Positions 44,249-53,107 of a DNA stretch of 64,000 nt are shown here, one piece after another (positions within the stretch are counted from its first letter, which is position 1; the number at the start of each line of letters is the position of its first letter). A program made the translations under genes and the position numbers. This DNA comes from JASHVB01 sp963762885 (lineage in GTDB: Bacteria; Pseudomonadota; Alphaproteobacteria; Acetobacterales; Acetobacteraceae). The notes under the pieces were generated by a model. That model made no database searches and was not told the origin of the DNA. It saw only the letters and a program-made list of their open reading frames with translations. The stretch lies in NCBI GenBank assembly GCA_963762885.1, contig CAVXNH010000053.1:1-64000 (forward strand), written 5' to 3'.

Positions 44249-44932
44249 ATGACTGACTTTTCCGTGTCGCAACTCGCCTCAATGATCGACGCGTCCATCG
44301 CCGGCCGACCCGCCGCGACACTCCAGGAGATGGACGTCTTCTATCAGAAGCTTGCGCCCTACCGACTTGCGGCCGTCATGGTCGAACCGCGCTATGTGCG
44401 CTCGGCCGTGGAGTACTTCCATCCGCGCAAACAGGCCGTGGTGACTGTCATCTCCTATCCGCTCGGCGCCATGACGACCGAGGCCAAGCTGATCCAGATG
44501 GCGGCAGCTTTGTCGGATGGTGCGGACGAGCTGGACATCGCGATGGATCTGTCGGCGTTCCGTTCCGGCGATTTCACCAAGGTTTCCGATGAACTCCGGG
44601 CGGTGCAAAGCTTGGCCGGCGGCCATCTTCTGAAGATCATCTATTACTCGGCGATCCTGAGCGAGGCTGATGCATTGCTTGCCGCCGAGCTGGTCCTGGG
44701 TGCCGGAATTACGTTCCTGAAGACCAACCCAGGCTACGGCAACCTCACCACGCCGGCCCATATCCGCGCGATCAAACAACGCTTCGGCAATGATTTGCGG
44801 GTGATGGCCTCGGGCGGGGTGCGCACCCACCAGGACGGCCTGGCGATGATCGAGGCCGGGGCGGATCGCATCGCCACCATTTCGCCGTTCGCGGTGATGG
44901 GTGTCGAGAGCAGGTCAGGAGACGTGCCATGA
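44249..44932 (+). CDS. DeoC-like aldolase, copy 1 (divergent)
   Basis: A 227-residue TIM-barrel protein of the deoxyribose-phosphate aldolase family. Visible are GADELDIAMDLSAFRSG with Asp96, Lys129 (LLKIIYYS) and Lys158 in ITFLKTNPG, the equivalent of the Schiff-base lysine in VKTSTGF. The last lysine of classical DeoC (IKASGG) is replaced: here LRVMASGGVR has Met186. It probably cleaves or forms an aldol of a phosphorylated sugar, but the altered active site suggests a different substrate from deoxyribose 5-phosphate. It overlaps the next aldolase gene by 4 bp (ATGA), so two unequal aldolases are made together. Confidence 0.86.
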   Translation: MTDFSVSQLASMIDASIAGRPAATLQEMDVFYQKLAPYRLAAVMVEPRYVRSAVEYFHPRKQAVVTVISYPLGAMTTEAKLIQMAAALSDGADELDIAMDLSAFRSGDFTKVSDELRAVQSLAGGHLLKIIYYSAILSEADALLAAELVLGAGITFLKTNPGYGNLTTPAHIRAIKQRFGNDLRVMASGGVRTHQDGLAMIEAGADRIATISPFAVMGVESRSGDVP

Positions 44933-45633
44933 TGGTGACATCGCGCGACGAGTTGGTGGCGGTAATCGATCAGACGCAACTCGGACTCGGCGTGCCCCGT
45001 GCGGAGATGGGGGTCTTCGTCGCCAACGCCGTGCAACACCGATTCGGCTGCGTCTGCATCCTGCCGAACATGGTATCGTTGGCGCGCCGCGTTGTGGCCG
45101 GTAGCCGCACCAAGGTTGCCACCGTGATCAGCTTCCCGCTCGGTGCCGACATGGCAAACGTGAAGCGCGCCGAGGCGCGCGACGCGGTGGAGCGCGGCGC
45201 CGACGAGATCGATTTGGTGATCGACGTTGCCGCCGCCCGGATGGGCGACACGGACGCCATCGAGCGCGAGGTCGCCGCGGTGCGCTCCGTGCTGCCGGAC
45301 GGCGTATTGCTCAAGACCATCATCGAGATGCCGCTGCTGACGGCTGAACAGGCGGTCGGCGCGGCATTGGCGGCGGAGCGTGGGGGCGCGCACGTCGTCA
45401 AGACCTCGACCGGGTTCAAGAGCCTCGGCATCCGCAGCACCACGGCGGACGATGTGCGGCTGCTGCGGTCGGTGCTGCGGCCGGACACTGGCATCAAGGC
45501 GGCGGGTGGCGTGTCGTCCTGGCCGCTGGTGGCCGCCGTGCTCGACGCCGGAGCGACCCGCGTCGGCACCAGCAGCGGCGTCGCGATCGTCGAACAATTC
45601 TCCAAGCCGTTGGCGGTATCCGCCAAAGCATGA
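44929..45633 (+). CDS. deoC: Deoxyribose-phosphate aldolase DeoC, copy 2
   Basis: A 234-residue class I aldolase with all expected residues: the Asp pair in GADEIDLVIDVAA (Asp95/Asp99), Schiff-base Lys158 in VVKTSTGF, and Lys190 in IKAAGGVSS. It splits 2-deoxyribose 5-phosphate into glyceraldehyde 3-phosphate and acetaldehyde, or acts on a related substrate. Overlap with the preceding divergent copy suggests a heteromeric or two-step enzyme. It is flanked on both sides by Fbp-type importers, so the substrate may be imported already phosphorylated. Confidence 0.9.
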   Translation: MMVTSRDELVAVIDQTQLGLGVPRAEMGVFVANAVQHRFGCVCILPNMVSLARRVVAGSRTKVATVISFPLGADMANVKRAEARDAVERGADEIDLVIDVAAARMGDTDAIEREVAAVRSVLPDGVLLKTIIEMPLLTAEQAVGAALAAERGGAHVVKTSTGFKSLGIRSTTADDVRLLRSVLRPDTGIKAAGGVSSWPLVAAVLDAGATRVGTSSGVAIVEQFSKPLAVSAKA

Positions 45634-45763
45634 AGCAGGCATCGCCATGCGGTCGCGATAATGCCGGACGTTTCGGCATTGCCCGGCCGCTTGCCGTAGC
45701 ACGGCACGCAGGGTATCACGCCTTAGTGGTACAAGTATAACCACGTTATGGGAAACGTTAGCC

Positions 45764-46789
45764 ATGCATCACCCCGGTTCATCGATCAGCAGGCGGCTCG
45801 TGCTTGGTGCCGCGCTGGCCACGCCATTCATCCGCCGCGCCACGGCAGCGGTGACCATCAATGCCTATTCGATCTGGCCGGAGAACTATGCCCGGCCGAT
45901 CTTCGCCGCCTTCCAGGCCGCTACCGGCATCCAGGTAAATTTCATCCGCTTTTCGTCCGGTGAGGCGCTCGCTCGGGTGGTTGCCGAAAAGGCCAATCCG
46001 CAAGTCGATCTGCTGTTCGGTGGCCCGATCGAGACGTTCACCGCCGGCGTGGGCCAAGGCGTGTTTGCCCCGTACACACCACCGGCCGCGGCGGCGCTGC
46101 CCAGCCGCTTCAAGGACCCGCATGGCTATTGGACGGCGATCGCCGACGATCCTCTGGTATTCATGACCAACACGGCGTTCCTCAAGCAGAATAACCTGCA
46201 GCCGCCGGCGTCCTGGGACGATCTGTTGAATCCAGCCTACAAGAACATGCTACAAATGGCCGATGCTCGCACCTCCGGCACCGCGGTCACCCGCATCTTC
46301 TCGATCATCCAGGCACATGGCGGCGACGAGAACGCTGCCTTCGCCTACATGAAGAAGCTGCGCCAGAACGTGCAGCTCTATACCAAGAGCGGCGGCGGCG
46401 GCACGTTGCCGATCGGGCTCGGCCAAGCCGGCGGCGGCATCTTCTTCATCGTCGATGCGCTGTATACGCGCCGGCAGGGCTATGACGTGCAGATCAGCTT
46501 CCCGCGCGAGGGAATTGGATCGGCGGCAGAGTGCATCGCGCTGCTTCAGGGTGCGCATAACCCGGAGCCGGCCAAGAAGCTGATCGACTGGGCGACAAGT
46601 CCGGACATGCAGTCGCTCTATGTGGCCGACAAGATCGACTTCCTGCCGGCCAACCCGCAGGTGCAGCCGGATCCGACGATGGCCACGATGTTGCAGAACG
46701 CCAAGATCCTCACCATTGACGACACCTGGGCCGGGGCTAACCGCGAACGGATCGTCAACCGCTGGGTCGCCGAGGTGCTGAATTCCTGA
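45764..46789 (+). CDS. ABC substrate-binding protein, Fbp/Afu type (system 2)
   Basis: A 341-residue protein with a twin-arginine-like leader (SSISRRLVLGAALATPFIRRATA). The mature part has INAYSIWPENYARPIFAAF, VDLLFGGPIETF, MADARTSGTAVTRIF and PREGIGSAAECIALL, as in system 1. At the site of the ferric-binding tyrosine pair it has IFFIVDAL, so again no Tyr-Tyr. The solute is therefore unlikely to be ferric iron, and export by Tat would mean it folds in the cytoplasm before transport. It starts 130 bp after the DeoC gene and precedes its permease. Confidence 0.88.
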   Translation: MHHPGSSISRRLVLGAALATPFIRRATAAVTINAYSIWPENYARPIFAAFQAATGIQVNFIRFSSGEALARVVAEKANPQVDLLFGGPIETFTAGVGQGVFAPYTPPAAAALPSRFKDPHGYWTAIADDPLVFMTNTAFLKQNNLQPPASWDDLLNPAYKNMLQMADARTSGTAVTRIFSIIQAHGGDENAAFAYMKKLRQNVQLYTKSGGGGTLPIGLGQAGGGIFFIVDALYTRRQGYDVQISFPREGIGSAAECIALLQGAHNPEPAKKLIDWATSPDMQSLYVADKIDFLPANPQVQPDPTMATMLQNAKILTIDDTWAGANRERIVNRWVAEVLNS

Positions 46790-46810
46790 GGTCGCGGGGT
46801 GTGAAGGGTA

Positions 46811-46841
46811 TTCTCCCCCTCCCTCAAGGGGAGGGGGAGAA
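46811..46841 (+). terminator. GC-rich hairpin between binding-protein and permease genes
   Basis: The 12-bp arms TTCTCCCCCTCC and GGAGGGGGAGAA are perfect complements around a 7-nt loop. It sits 22 bp after the stop of the binding-protein gene and before the permease. No U-run follows; such structures can attenuate or stabilise mRNA so that the binding protein is made in excess. Confidence 0.7.
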
Positions 46842-46897
46842 GTCTGCTTAGCCATAAGTCTGTTTAGTCATTCAGCCGTGACGGAGCGCGTTGCGAC

Positions 46898-48571
46898 GTG
46901 AGCGTTCTATCGATCCGCGCAGCCGACCCGCTGCGGACCGCGGTGCTCGCCCTGATCTGGCTGATGCTCGCGCTGTTCGTGGTCTATCCACTGGTGATGC
47001 TCGGGCTGCGCGCGGCGACCGACAACGGCACGTTCAACCTGGCACCGGCACTCGCCGCGTTGCGCAACGCCAATACAGTCCGCGCGTTTTGCAACAGCCT
47101 GCTGTTGGCGACGCTGGTCGGCTTGCTTGGCACGGCGCTCGGCTTCCTGTTCGCCTTTACTGTGGTCCGCGCGCAGATCGGCCGGACCATGGAGCGATTA
47201 CTCGACACGGCCACATTGCTGCCGTTGATCTCGCCGCCCTTCACGACATCGATCGCGTTCGTGTTCTCGTTCGGGCCGCGCGGTTTCATCACCTACTACC
47301 TGCTGGGCATGACCAACGCCCAGGTCTATGGCCTGCGCAGCACGCTGATCGCCGAGGCGCTGACCTATTTCCCGCTGGCCTACCTCGCGCTCCGGCCGAT
47401 GCTCGTCGCGATCGGCGGCAACCTGGAGGAGATGGCGTTCAGCCTCGGCAGCAGCCGTTGGCGCGCGTTCCGCACGGTGACGCTGAAACTCACCATGCCC
47501 GGCCTAGCGAATTCGTTCCTGCTGCTGTTCGCCGCCTCGCTCGCCGACTTCGCCACGCCGCTGATCCTGGCCGGCAACGACCTGCCCGTGCTGCCGACCG
47601 AGGCGTATCTGCAAATAACCGGCATGTTCGACCTGAAGGGCGGCTCGGTGCTGTCGCTGTTGCTGCTGGTGCCGGCCCTGATCGTGTTCCTGCTGCAACG
47701 CTGGATGGTCGCGCGGCGCAGCTACGTCACGCTGGGCGGCAAGGGAGCCCGCGCTCTCACCGGCGACACGGTCACGCCAGGCTTGCGCTGGGTGCTGGTG
47801 ATCGGCTGCATGCTGGTGGTGCTGCTGATCTTCTACCTCTACGCCTTGCTGGCCTATGCGTCGATCGTGCGCGCCTTCGGCGCCAATGGGACGCTGACGC
47901 TGGACAACTACCGCGTCGTCTTCACCGAGGGCCTGCCGGCGATCCGCGACACGCTGATCATCGCCGGCATCGGCATGCCGTTGGGCGGCCTGTACGGCGT
48001 GCTGGTCGGCAGCCTGGTTGGGCGAGTGCGCGGCGGACAGGCGCTGGAACTGGTCAGCATGATCAACTACGCGCTGCCGGGAACGGTGGTCGGCATCGGC
48101 TACCTGATCGCGTTCAACACGCCCCCATTCCTGCTGACCGGCACCGCCACGATCATCATCGCCTGTTACGTATTCCGCTACAGCCCGGCCGGCATCCGCA
48201 CCACGATTGCCCTGCTGGCGCAGATCGATCGCAGCATCGAGGAGGCTTCGACCAGCCTCGGCGCCGGAACCGCGACGACCTTCCGCCGCGTGCTGCTGCC
48301 ATTGGTGCTGCCGGCCTTCTTCGCCGGACTCAGCATCGTGTTCATCCGCTCGATGACGGCGATCAGCGCGACGATCTTCCTGGTGTCGATCCACTGGACC
48401 CTGATCACCGTGCGCATCCTTGAAAACATGACTGAACTGTCGCTCGGGCCGGCGGCGGCGTTTTCGATGTTCGTCATCGTCGTTGTGATGCTGGTGACGC
48501 AGGGGCTGGACCTGCTGTTGCGCATGCTCAGCGGACGTTCGGCGAATCTGATGACCGTGGAGCACGAGTGA
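46898..48571 (+). CDS. Fused two-domain ABC permease (system 2)
   Basis: A 557-residue membrane protein from GTG 46898, with two BPD_transp_1 halves. The EAA loops are EEMAFSLGSSRWRAFRTVTL and EEASTSLGAGTATTFRRVLL. The N-terminal helix is TAVLALIWLMLALFVVYPLV. It lacks the extra helices of the system 1 permease. Its stop overlaps the ATPase gene (GTGATG context). Confidence 0.92.
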   Translation: MSVLSIRAADPLRTAVLALIWLMLALFVVYPLVMLGLRAATDNGTFNLAPALAALRNANTVRAFCNSLLLATLVGLLGTALGFLFAFTVVRAQIGRTMERLLDTATLLPLISPPFTTSIAFVFSFGPRGFITYYLLGMTNAQVYGLRSTLIAEALTYFPLAYLALRPMLVAIGGNLEEMAFSLGSSRWRAFRTVTLKLTMPGLANSFLLLFAASLADFATPLILAGNDLPVLPTEAYLQITGMFDLKGGSVLSLLLLVPALIVFLLQRWMVARRSYVTLGGKGARALTGDTVTPGLRWVLVIGCMLVVLLIFYLYALLAYASIVRAFGANGTLTLDNYRVVFTEGLPAIRDTLIIAGIGMPLGGLYGVLVGSLVGRVRGGQALELVSMINYALPGTVVGIGYLIAFNTPPFLLTGTATIIIACYVFRYSPAGIRTTIALLAQIDRSIEEASTSLGAGTATTFRRVLLPLVLPAFFAGLSIVFIRSMTAISATIFLVSIHWTLITVRILENMTELSLGPAAAFSMFVIVVVMLVTQGLDLLLRMLSGRSANLMTVEHE

Positions 48572-49644
48572 TGGTCGATGTGCGGCTGCAACACGTCTCC
48601 GCCGAATTCAACCATCCCGTGCGTGGCACGGTCGTTGCTGTGCGCAACGTCGATCTCCACGTCCGCTCGGGCGAGTTGCTGACCCTGCTCGGGCCGTCTG
48701 GCTGCGGCAAGACGACCGTGCTGCGCATCATCGCCGGATTCCAGGTTGCCTCGACCGGCACCGTGTTCATCGACAACCAGGACGTTACCAACGTTCCGGC
48801 GAACAAGCGCGACATCGGTTTCGTATTCCAGAACTACGCGCTGTTCCCGCATCTTACGGTGCAGGAGAACGTCGCCTACGGACTGCGCGTGCGCCGGCAA
48901 TCCGCAACCCACATCGCTACGAACGTGGAGAAGGTGCTGCACCTGGTCGATCTGGCTGGCTTCGGTCCGCGCCTGCCGAACGAGCTGTCGGGCGGCCAGC
49001 AGCAGCGCGTGGCACTGGCTCGCGCTATCGTCATCCAGCCGCGCGTGCTGCTGTTCGACGAGCCGTTGTCCAATCTTGATGCCAAGCTGCGCGTGCAGAT
49101 GCGCAGCGAGATCCGCGAGTTGCAGCGAGTGCTCGGCATCACCACGGTGTACGTCACGCACGACCAGGAGGAGGCGATGGCGATCTCCGACCGCATCGCC
49201 GTGATGGATCAGGGCCGCATCGTGCAGTGCGACACCGCCGAGGAGCTCTACCGCCGTCCGTTGTCCAGCTTTGTCGCCCGCTTCCTCGGCCGCACGAACT
49301 TGCTTGATGCGGTGTTTGTCGAGCGCGACGCCGATCGGGTCGTGCTGGAGATCGAAGGCCAGCGTCTGTCGATCCGGGCGTCTACCGCACTGGAACCGGG
49401 CACTGCAGTCAAGGCGATGATACGGCCCGAGGCAATCGGCATCGGGCCGGCTGGCAGCGGACTGACGGCGACGGTCTCGACGGTGACGTATCTGGGCGAC
49501 AAGGTGGAATATATCGTGCGGGTTACTGCGCAAAGCCTGCACATAGTTCGATTCAACCCGCCGGAGAGCGAGCGCTTTGCGCCCGGATCCGTGGTGGCGA
49601 TCGCTCTGCCGTCGGCGGGGGTGCAGCTTTTGCCGCGCGACTGA
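48568..49644 (+). CDS. ABC transporter ATP-binding protein, Fbp/Pot type (system 2)
   Basis: A 358-residue ATPase; GTG 48568 or ATG 48571 are the start options. Walker A GPSGCGKTT, signature LSGGQQQRVALARAI, Walker B VLLFDEPLSNLDAK, H-loop VYVTHDQEEAM, then a TOBE-type C-terminal region. It closes the second importer operon; a gap with a direct repeat and an FNR-like box follows. Confidence 0.93.
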   Translation: MMVDVRLQHVSAEFNHPVRGTVVAVRNVDLHVRSGELLTLLGPSGCGKTTVLRIIAGFQVASTGTVFIDNQDVTNVPANKRDIGFVFQNYALFPHLTVQENVAYGLRVRRQSATHIATNVEKVLHLVDLAGFGPRLPNELSGGQQQRVALARAIVIQPRVLLFDEPLSNLDAKLRVQMRSEIRELQRVLGITTVYVTHDQEEAMAISDRIAVMDQGRIVQCDTAEELYRRPLSSFVARFLGRTNLLDAVFVERDADRVVLEIEGQRLSIRASTALEPGTAVKAMIRPEAIGIGPAGSGLTATVSTVTYLGDKVEYIVRVTAQSLHIVRFNPPESERFAPGSVVAIALPSAGVQLLPRD

Positions 49645-49778
49645 CGCTGCCCACAATTGGAAAGGGTCCCCTTCTCCCCAACCTTGATCCGCTGCGCGGC
49701 TCAAACCCGCAAGGGGACTGGGAGGCTCTTATCATTTCTCGTCTCTCATCGCCGGAGCCGTTTGGTTGAAGTCCTGAT

Positions 49779-49822
49779 CTGCATTGCCAGTAGAAGCTGT
49801 CTGCATTGCCAGTAGAATCTGT
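49779..49822 (+). repeat. Tandem 22-bp direct repeat
   Basis: CTGCATTGCCAGTAGAAGCTGT is followed directly by the same sequence with one change (T for G). The pair ends immediately before the FNR-like box, in a 282-bp intergenic region with no gene. It may be duplicated operator DNA or a replication slip. Confidence 0.8.
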
Positions 49823-49836
49823 TTGATCCAGGTCAA
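49823..49836 (+). promoter_or_regulatory. FNR/FixK-type box, second copy
   Basis: An identical 14-mer TTGATCCAGGTCAA to that at 43981, here 91 bp upstream of the truncated aldolase. The conserved sequence in front of two paralogous genes argues against coincidence. Confidence 0.6.
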
Positions 49837-49926
49837 TGACAGAGCTGCGGAACCCGCGTCCACGCGCGCGCGCGGGGGCACCGACTGTACCCAGTCGCAA
49901 ATCCGGACGGCAAGGAGCATGTCAGC

Positions 49927-50283
49927 ATGACTGGCGTTTCCGCTTCCCAACTCGCCGCGATGATCGATTTATCCCTCGGCGGCAGTCCTGCGGCGACGCT
50001 CGCGGAGGTGAACGAATTCCTGCGCAAGGTGGCACCCTATCGATGGGCCGCCGTCGAGGTCGAGCCGCACTACGTGAACGCCGCGGCGCAGTACTTCCAT
50101 CCGCGCAAGCAGACCGTGGTGACCGTGATCTCCTATCCGCTCGGCGCCATGACGACCGAGGCCAAGCTGATCCAGGGGGCGCAGGCGCTGTCGGATGGCG
50201 CGGACGAGTTGGACATCGCGATGGACCTGTCGGCATTCCGCTCCGGCGGTTATCAGAGGCACAAGAAGCCGCCGGAGCGATAG
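49927..50283 (+). pseudogene. Truncated DeoC-like aldolase, copy 3
   Basis: The first 107 codons are a close relative of aldolase copy 1: MTGVSASQLAAMIDLS, FHPRKQTVVTVISYPLGAM and GADELDIAMDLSAFRSGG. After Gly107 the sequence becomes YQRHKKPPER and stops, and the part with both catalytic lysines is gone. It is therefore a duplicated fragment, not an active enzyme. A hairpin overlaps its end. The next gene is on the opposite strand. Confidence 0.85.
50239..50279. terminator. 11-bp hairpin between converging genes
   Basis: CGCTCCGGCGG (50239-50249) and its exact complement CCGCCGGAGCG (50269-50279) form a stem with a 19-nt loop. It lies at the end of the truncated aldolase, about 80 bp before the end of the oppositely oriented ATPase gene, and may serve as a shared terminator or mark the deletion scar. 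Confidence 0.55.
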
Positions 50284-50359
50284 GCTGACCATTTCTGGCA
50301 GCATTCGCGGCGACCGGAGAGGCGGCGGAATCCACGCCTCGGCGGTCGCGCGGTCGGAC

Positions 50360-51424
50360 TTATGTCGGCAGAACATGCACCGACGATGGCGACAGGCTAA
50401 GATAGATCGGCGCTCCGACGTCGAACAGTCCGGCCTCCGCCGGATTTGGGCCGTCGACCAGCCAGTCGCCAACGCCGTCAACGGTGACGAAATATTCGGC
50501 GATGTTGCCGAGAAACATGGCGCGACGGACCATACCCTTGAGGGTGCCGGACTCGCGCGACAGGCGCACCGCCTCCGGGCGGATGACAAGCGTGACTTGC
50601 GCACCGACCGGCGTTTCTGGCATGTCGATTATCGCGACGCGCTTGCCAGCGACATCGACGGTCGCGGTATCCAGGACGGTGGCGGAGACAAAATTCGCCT
50701 TGCCGATGAAATCGGCGACGAACCGACTGGCCGGACGGGCATAGATGACTTGCGGCGCGCCGCATTGTTCGACGGCTCCGACGTTCATGATCACGATCTC
50801 GTCCGATATGCTCATCGCCTCGACCTGATCGTGCGTGACATAGATGCTGGTGATGCCCACGCGCTGCTGCAATTCGCGGATCTCGACACGCATTTGTTCG
50901 CGCAGCTTGGCATCCAGGTTGGACAGGGGTTCGTCGAACAGCAGCACCCGCGGCTCCATGACGATGCAGCGGGCGAGCGCCACGCGCTGCTGCTGACCGC
51001 CCGAAAGCTGGTTCGGCGACCGGCGCGCGTAGCCGCCCAGGCCGGTTTGCTCCAGCACCCGGCTGACACGTGTCTCGATCTCGGCGGAGCCAAGCCTGCG
51101 CAAGCGCAGGCCAAAGGCGACGTTCTCGAATACATCGAGATGCGGAAAGATGGCGTAGGACTGGAACACCATGGCTGTGTCGCGCCGGTTGGGCGGCACG
51201 TCGTTCATGCGCCGCGCCCCGAACAGGATGTCGCCGGACGTCGGCTCCTCGAAGCCAGCGATCATGCGCAGCAACGTCGTCTTGCCGCAGCCGGAGGGGC
51301 CTAGCAGGGTCACCAGCTTGCCGGCGCCGATGTCGAGCGACACGTCCTTGACGGCGGCAACCGTGCCGCCGTCCGGGCTGGTGAAGACCTTGTTCAAATG
51401 GCTGATCGTGATGCTGTCGGTCAT
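50360..51424 (-). CDS. ABC transporter ATP-binding protein, Fbp/Pot type (system 3)
   Basis: A 354-residue ATPase: Walker A GPSGCGKTT, Q-loop MVFQSYAIFPH, signature LSGGQQQRVALARCI, Walker B VLLFDEPLSNLDAK, H-loop IYVTHDQVEAMSI, and a TOBE-type C-terminus. Its ATG overlaps the stop of the permease by 4 bp. It is the last gene of the third importer operon, which points toward the aldolase cluster from the other side. Confidence 0.93.
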   Translation of the reverse strand: MTDSITISHLNKVFTSPDGGTVAAVKDVSLDIGAGKLVTLLGPSGCGKTTLLRMIAGFEEPTSGDILFGARRMNDVPPNRRDTAMVFQSYAIFPHLDVFENVAFGLRLRRLGSAEIETRVSRVLEQTGLGGYARRSPNQLSGGQQQRVALARCIVMEPRVLLFDEPLSNLDAKLREQMRVEIRELQQRVGITSIYVTHDQVEAMSISDEIVIMNVGAVEQCGAPQVIYARPASRFVADFIGKANFVSATVLDTATVDVAGKRVAIIDMPETPVGAQVTLVIRPEAVRLSRESGTLKGMVRRAMFLGNIAEYFVTVDGVGDWLVDGPNPAEAGLFDVGAPIYLSLSPSSVHVLPT

Positions 51425-53098
51425 GCGTGTCGCACCATCGCGGTGTGTTGGCTCCAGCGGTCAACGAAGGCGCCGATGAGGCCGATGGCAATCAGCACGA
51501 TAACGATCACCAGGACGCTGAAGGCCGCCGCGACCCCAAGCCGGCCTGAGCCGACCTGGTTGAGAATCTGCACCGTCATCAGGTTCCAGTTCGCGGAAAC
51601 CAGGAAGATGGCGGCGCTGATCGCCGTCATCGCGCGCACGAAGGCATAGACCAATCCGGAGAACAAGGCCGGCGCGATGAGCGGGAGCGTGACCTTGCGG
51701 AAGGTTGTGAGACCGTCGGCGCCGAGGTTCTGCGCCGCCTCCTCGATCGAGGGATCGATCTGCCGCAGCACCGCGACGCCGGACTGGATGCCGACCGGCA
51801 TGTAGCGGAACACGAAGCACAGTACCGAGGATGGCGAGGGTGCCGGTAAGGATGAGCGGCGGCGCGTTGAACGCGAGGATGTAGCCGATGCCCACCACCG
51901 TGCCCGGCACGGCGAAGGGCAGGATGGCACCGAACTCCAGCGCCGTGCGGCCGGGAAAGGTCCGCCGCACGACCAGAAATGCCACCAGCATCCCGAGCAA
52001 GCCGCTGACCGGCGTCGAGACCACGGCAACGATCAGCGTGTCCTTCACGGATTGCAGGCCGACGTCGAAGACATAGGCGAAATGGGCCAGCGTGGGCGCG
52101 TAGTTGAAGCCCCAGACCTTGGTGAAGGCGCCGGTCAGGATCACAGCGTAGAAGGCTACGACCTGCAGCGCGAAAGCCACGACGATGCCATAGAGCACCC
52201 ACTTGACTGGCACGCTGACGATTTTGCTGGTCGAGGTGGACGGCTTGCCGGTGACGGTGATGTATTGGCGCTTTGCCAGATAGCTCCGTTGGATCGCGAA
52301 GGCGGTCAGCGACGGGATCAGCAGCACGATGGCCAGGGTGGCGCCGCGCGAGAGGTTGAAGGAGCCGGTGATTTCCAGATAGGCCTGCGGCGCCAACATC
52401 GGGAAGGAGGCGCCCGCCAGCACCAGCGGATTGCCGAAATCTGCCATCAATTCGATGAACACGATGAGGAACGCGCCGGCGACGCCGGGCAGCGACAGCG
52501 GAAGGCTGACCTTACAGAATGTCTGCCAGCGCGTCGCTCCGATATTCAGCGCCGCATCCTCCAGCGTCGGGCTGATCGAGGCGAGCACGCCGCGCAGCGA
52601 GAGATAGGCGATCGGCGCGAAGGTGAAGACCTGCGACAGCACGACTCCGTGGAAGCCGTAGATCGAGAAGTTGTCGAGGCCGAGCAATTGCCTTGTGACC
52701 AGGCCGTTGAAGCCGAACAGGAACAGGATCGAAACAGCACTGACGAAGGGCGGCGAAACGATCGGCAGGATGGTGATGTAGTGCAGGATGGTTTTGCCCG
52801 GCACATCGAGCCGCGTCAGCACGAAGGCGGCGAGATAGCCGAGCGCGACACCAAGAACCCCCACCAGCACGCCCACGTCAAGGCTGTTGATCAGCGCGTT
52901 GCGGTAGAGGCGGCGCTCGGCCAGTTCAAGATAGCCGGCGATCGAGAAGGTGCCGTCGAGCTGGACGCTGGCTAACAGCACCCGGACCAGCGGATAGACG
53001 ACGAAGACGACGATCGCCAGCGCGACCGCTACAAGCAGCACGAACAGTAGCGGATCCCGTGCCAGGAACCGCAGTTCGGCACGGGCGTTGCGCACCAT
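51421..53098 (-). pseudogene. Fused two-domain ABC permease (system 3), frameshifted near the end
   Basis: The first frame (53098 to about 51830) has the first BPD half (EDAALNIGATRWQTFCKVSL) and the beginning of the second, to LILTGTLAIL. Near 51825 a single extra G (CTCGGTACTG) shifts the frame. The second frame continues VLCFVFRYMPVG, the second EAA loop EEAAQNLGADGLTTFRKVTL and the final helices, ending at 51421. The repaired protein would be about 559 residues, equal to system 2. All motifs are intact, so this may be a sequencing indel rather than a dead gene. Confidence 0.87.
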
Positions 53099-53107
53099 AC
53101 CGACGCC

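Noticed and set aside
46891..48423. 510-codon plus-strand frame overlapping the system 2 permease
   Set aside because: The overlapping frame is extremely Arg/Ala-rich, while the other frame gives a two-domain permease with both EAA loops.
50195..51304. 369-codon plus-strand frame opposite the system 3 ATPase
   Set aside because: The minus strand encodes a complete ABC ATPase; the plus-strand frame has no motif.
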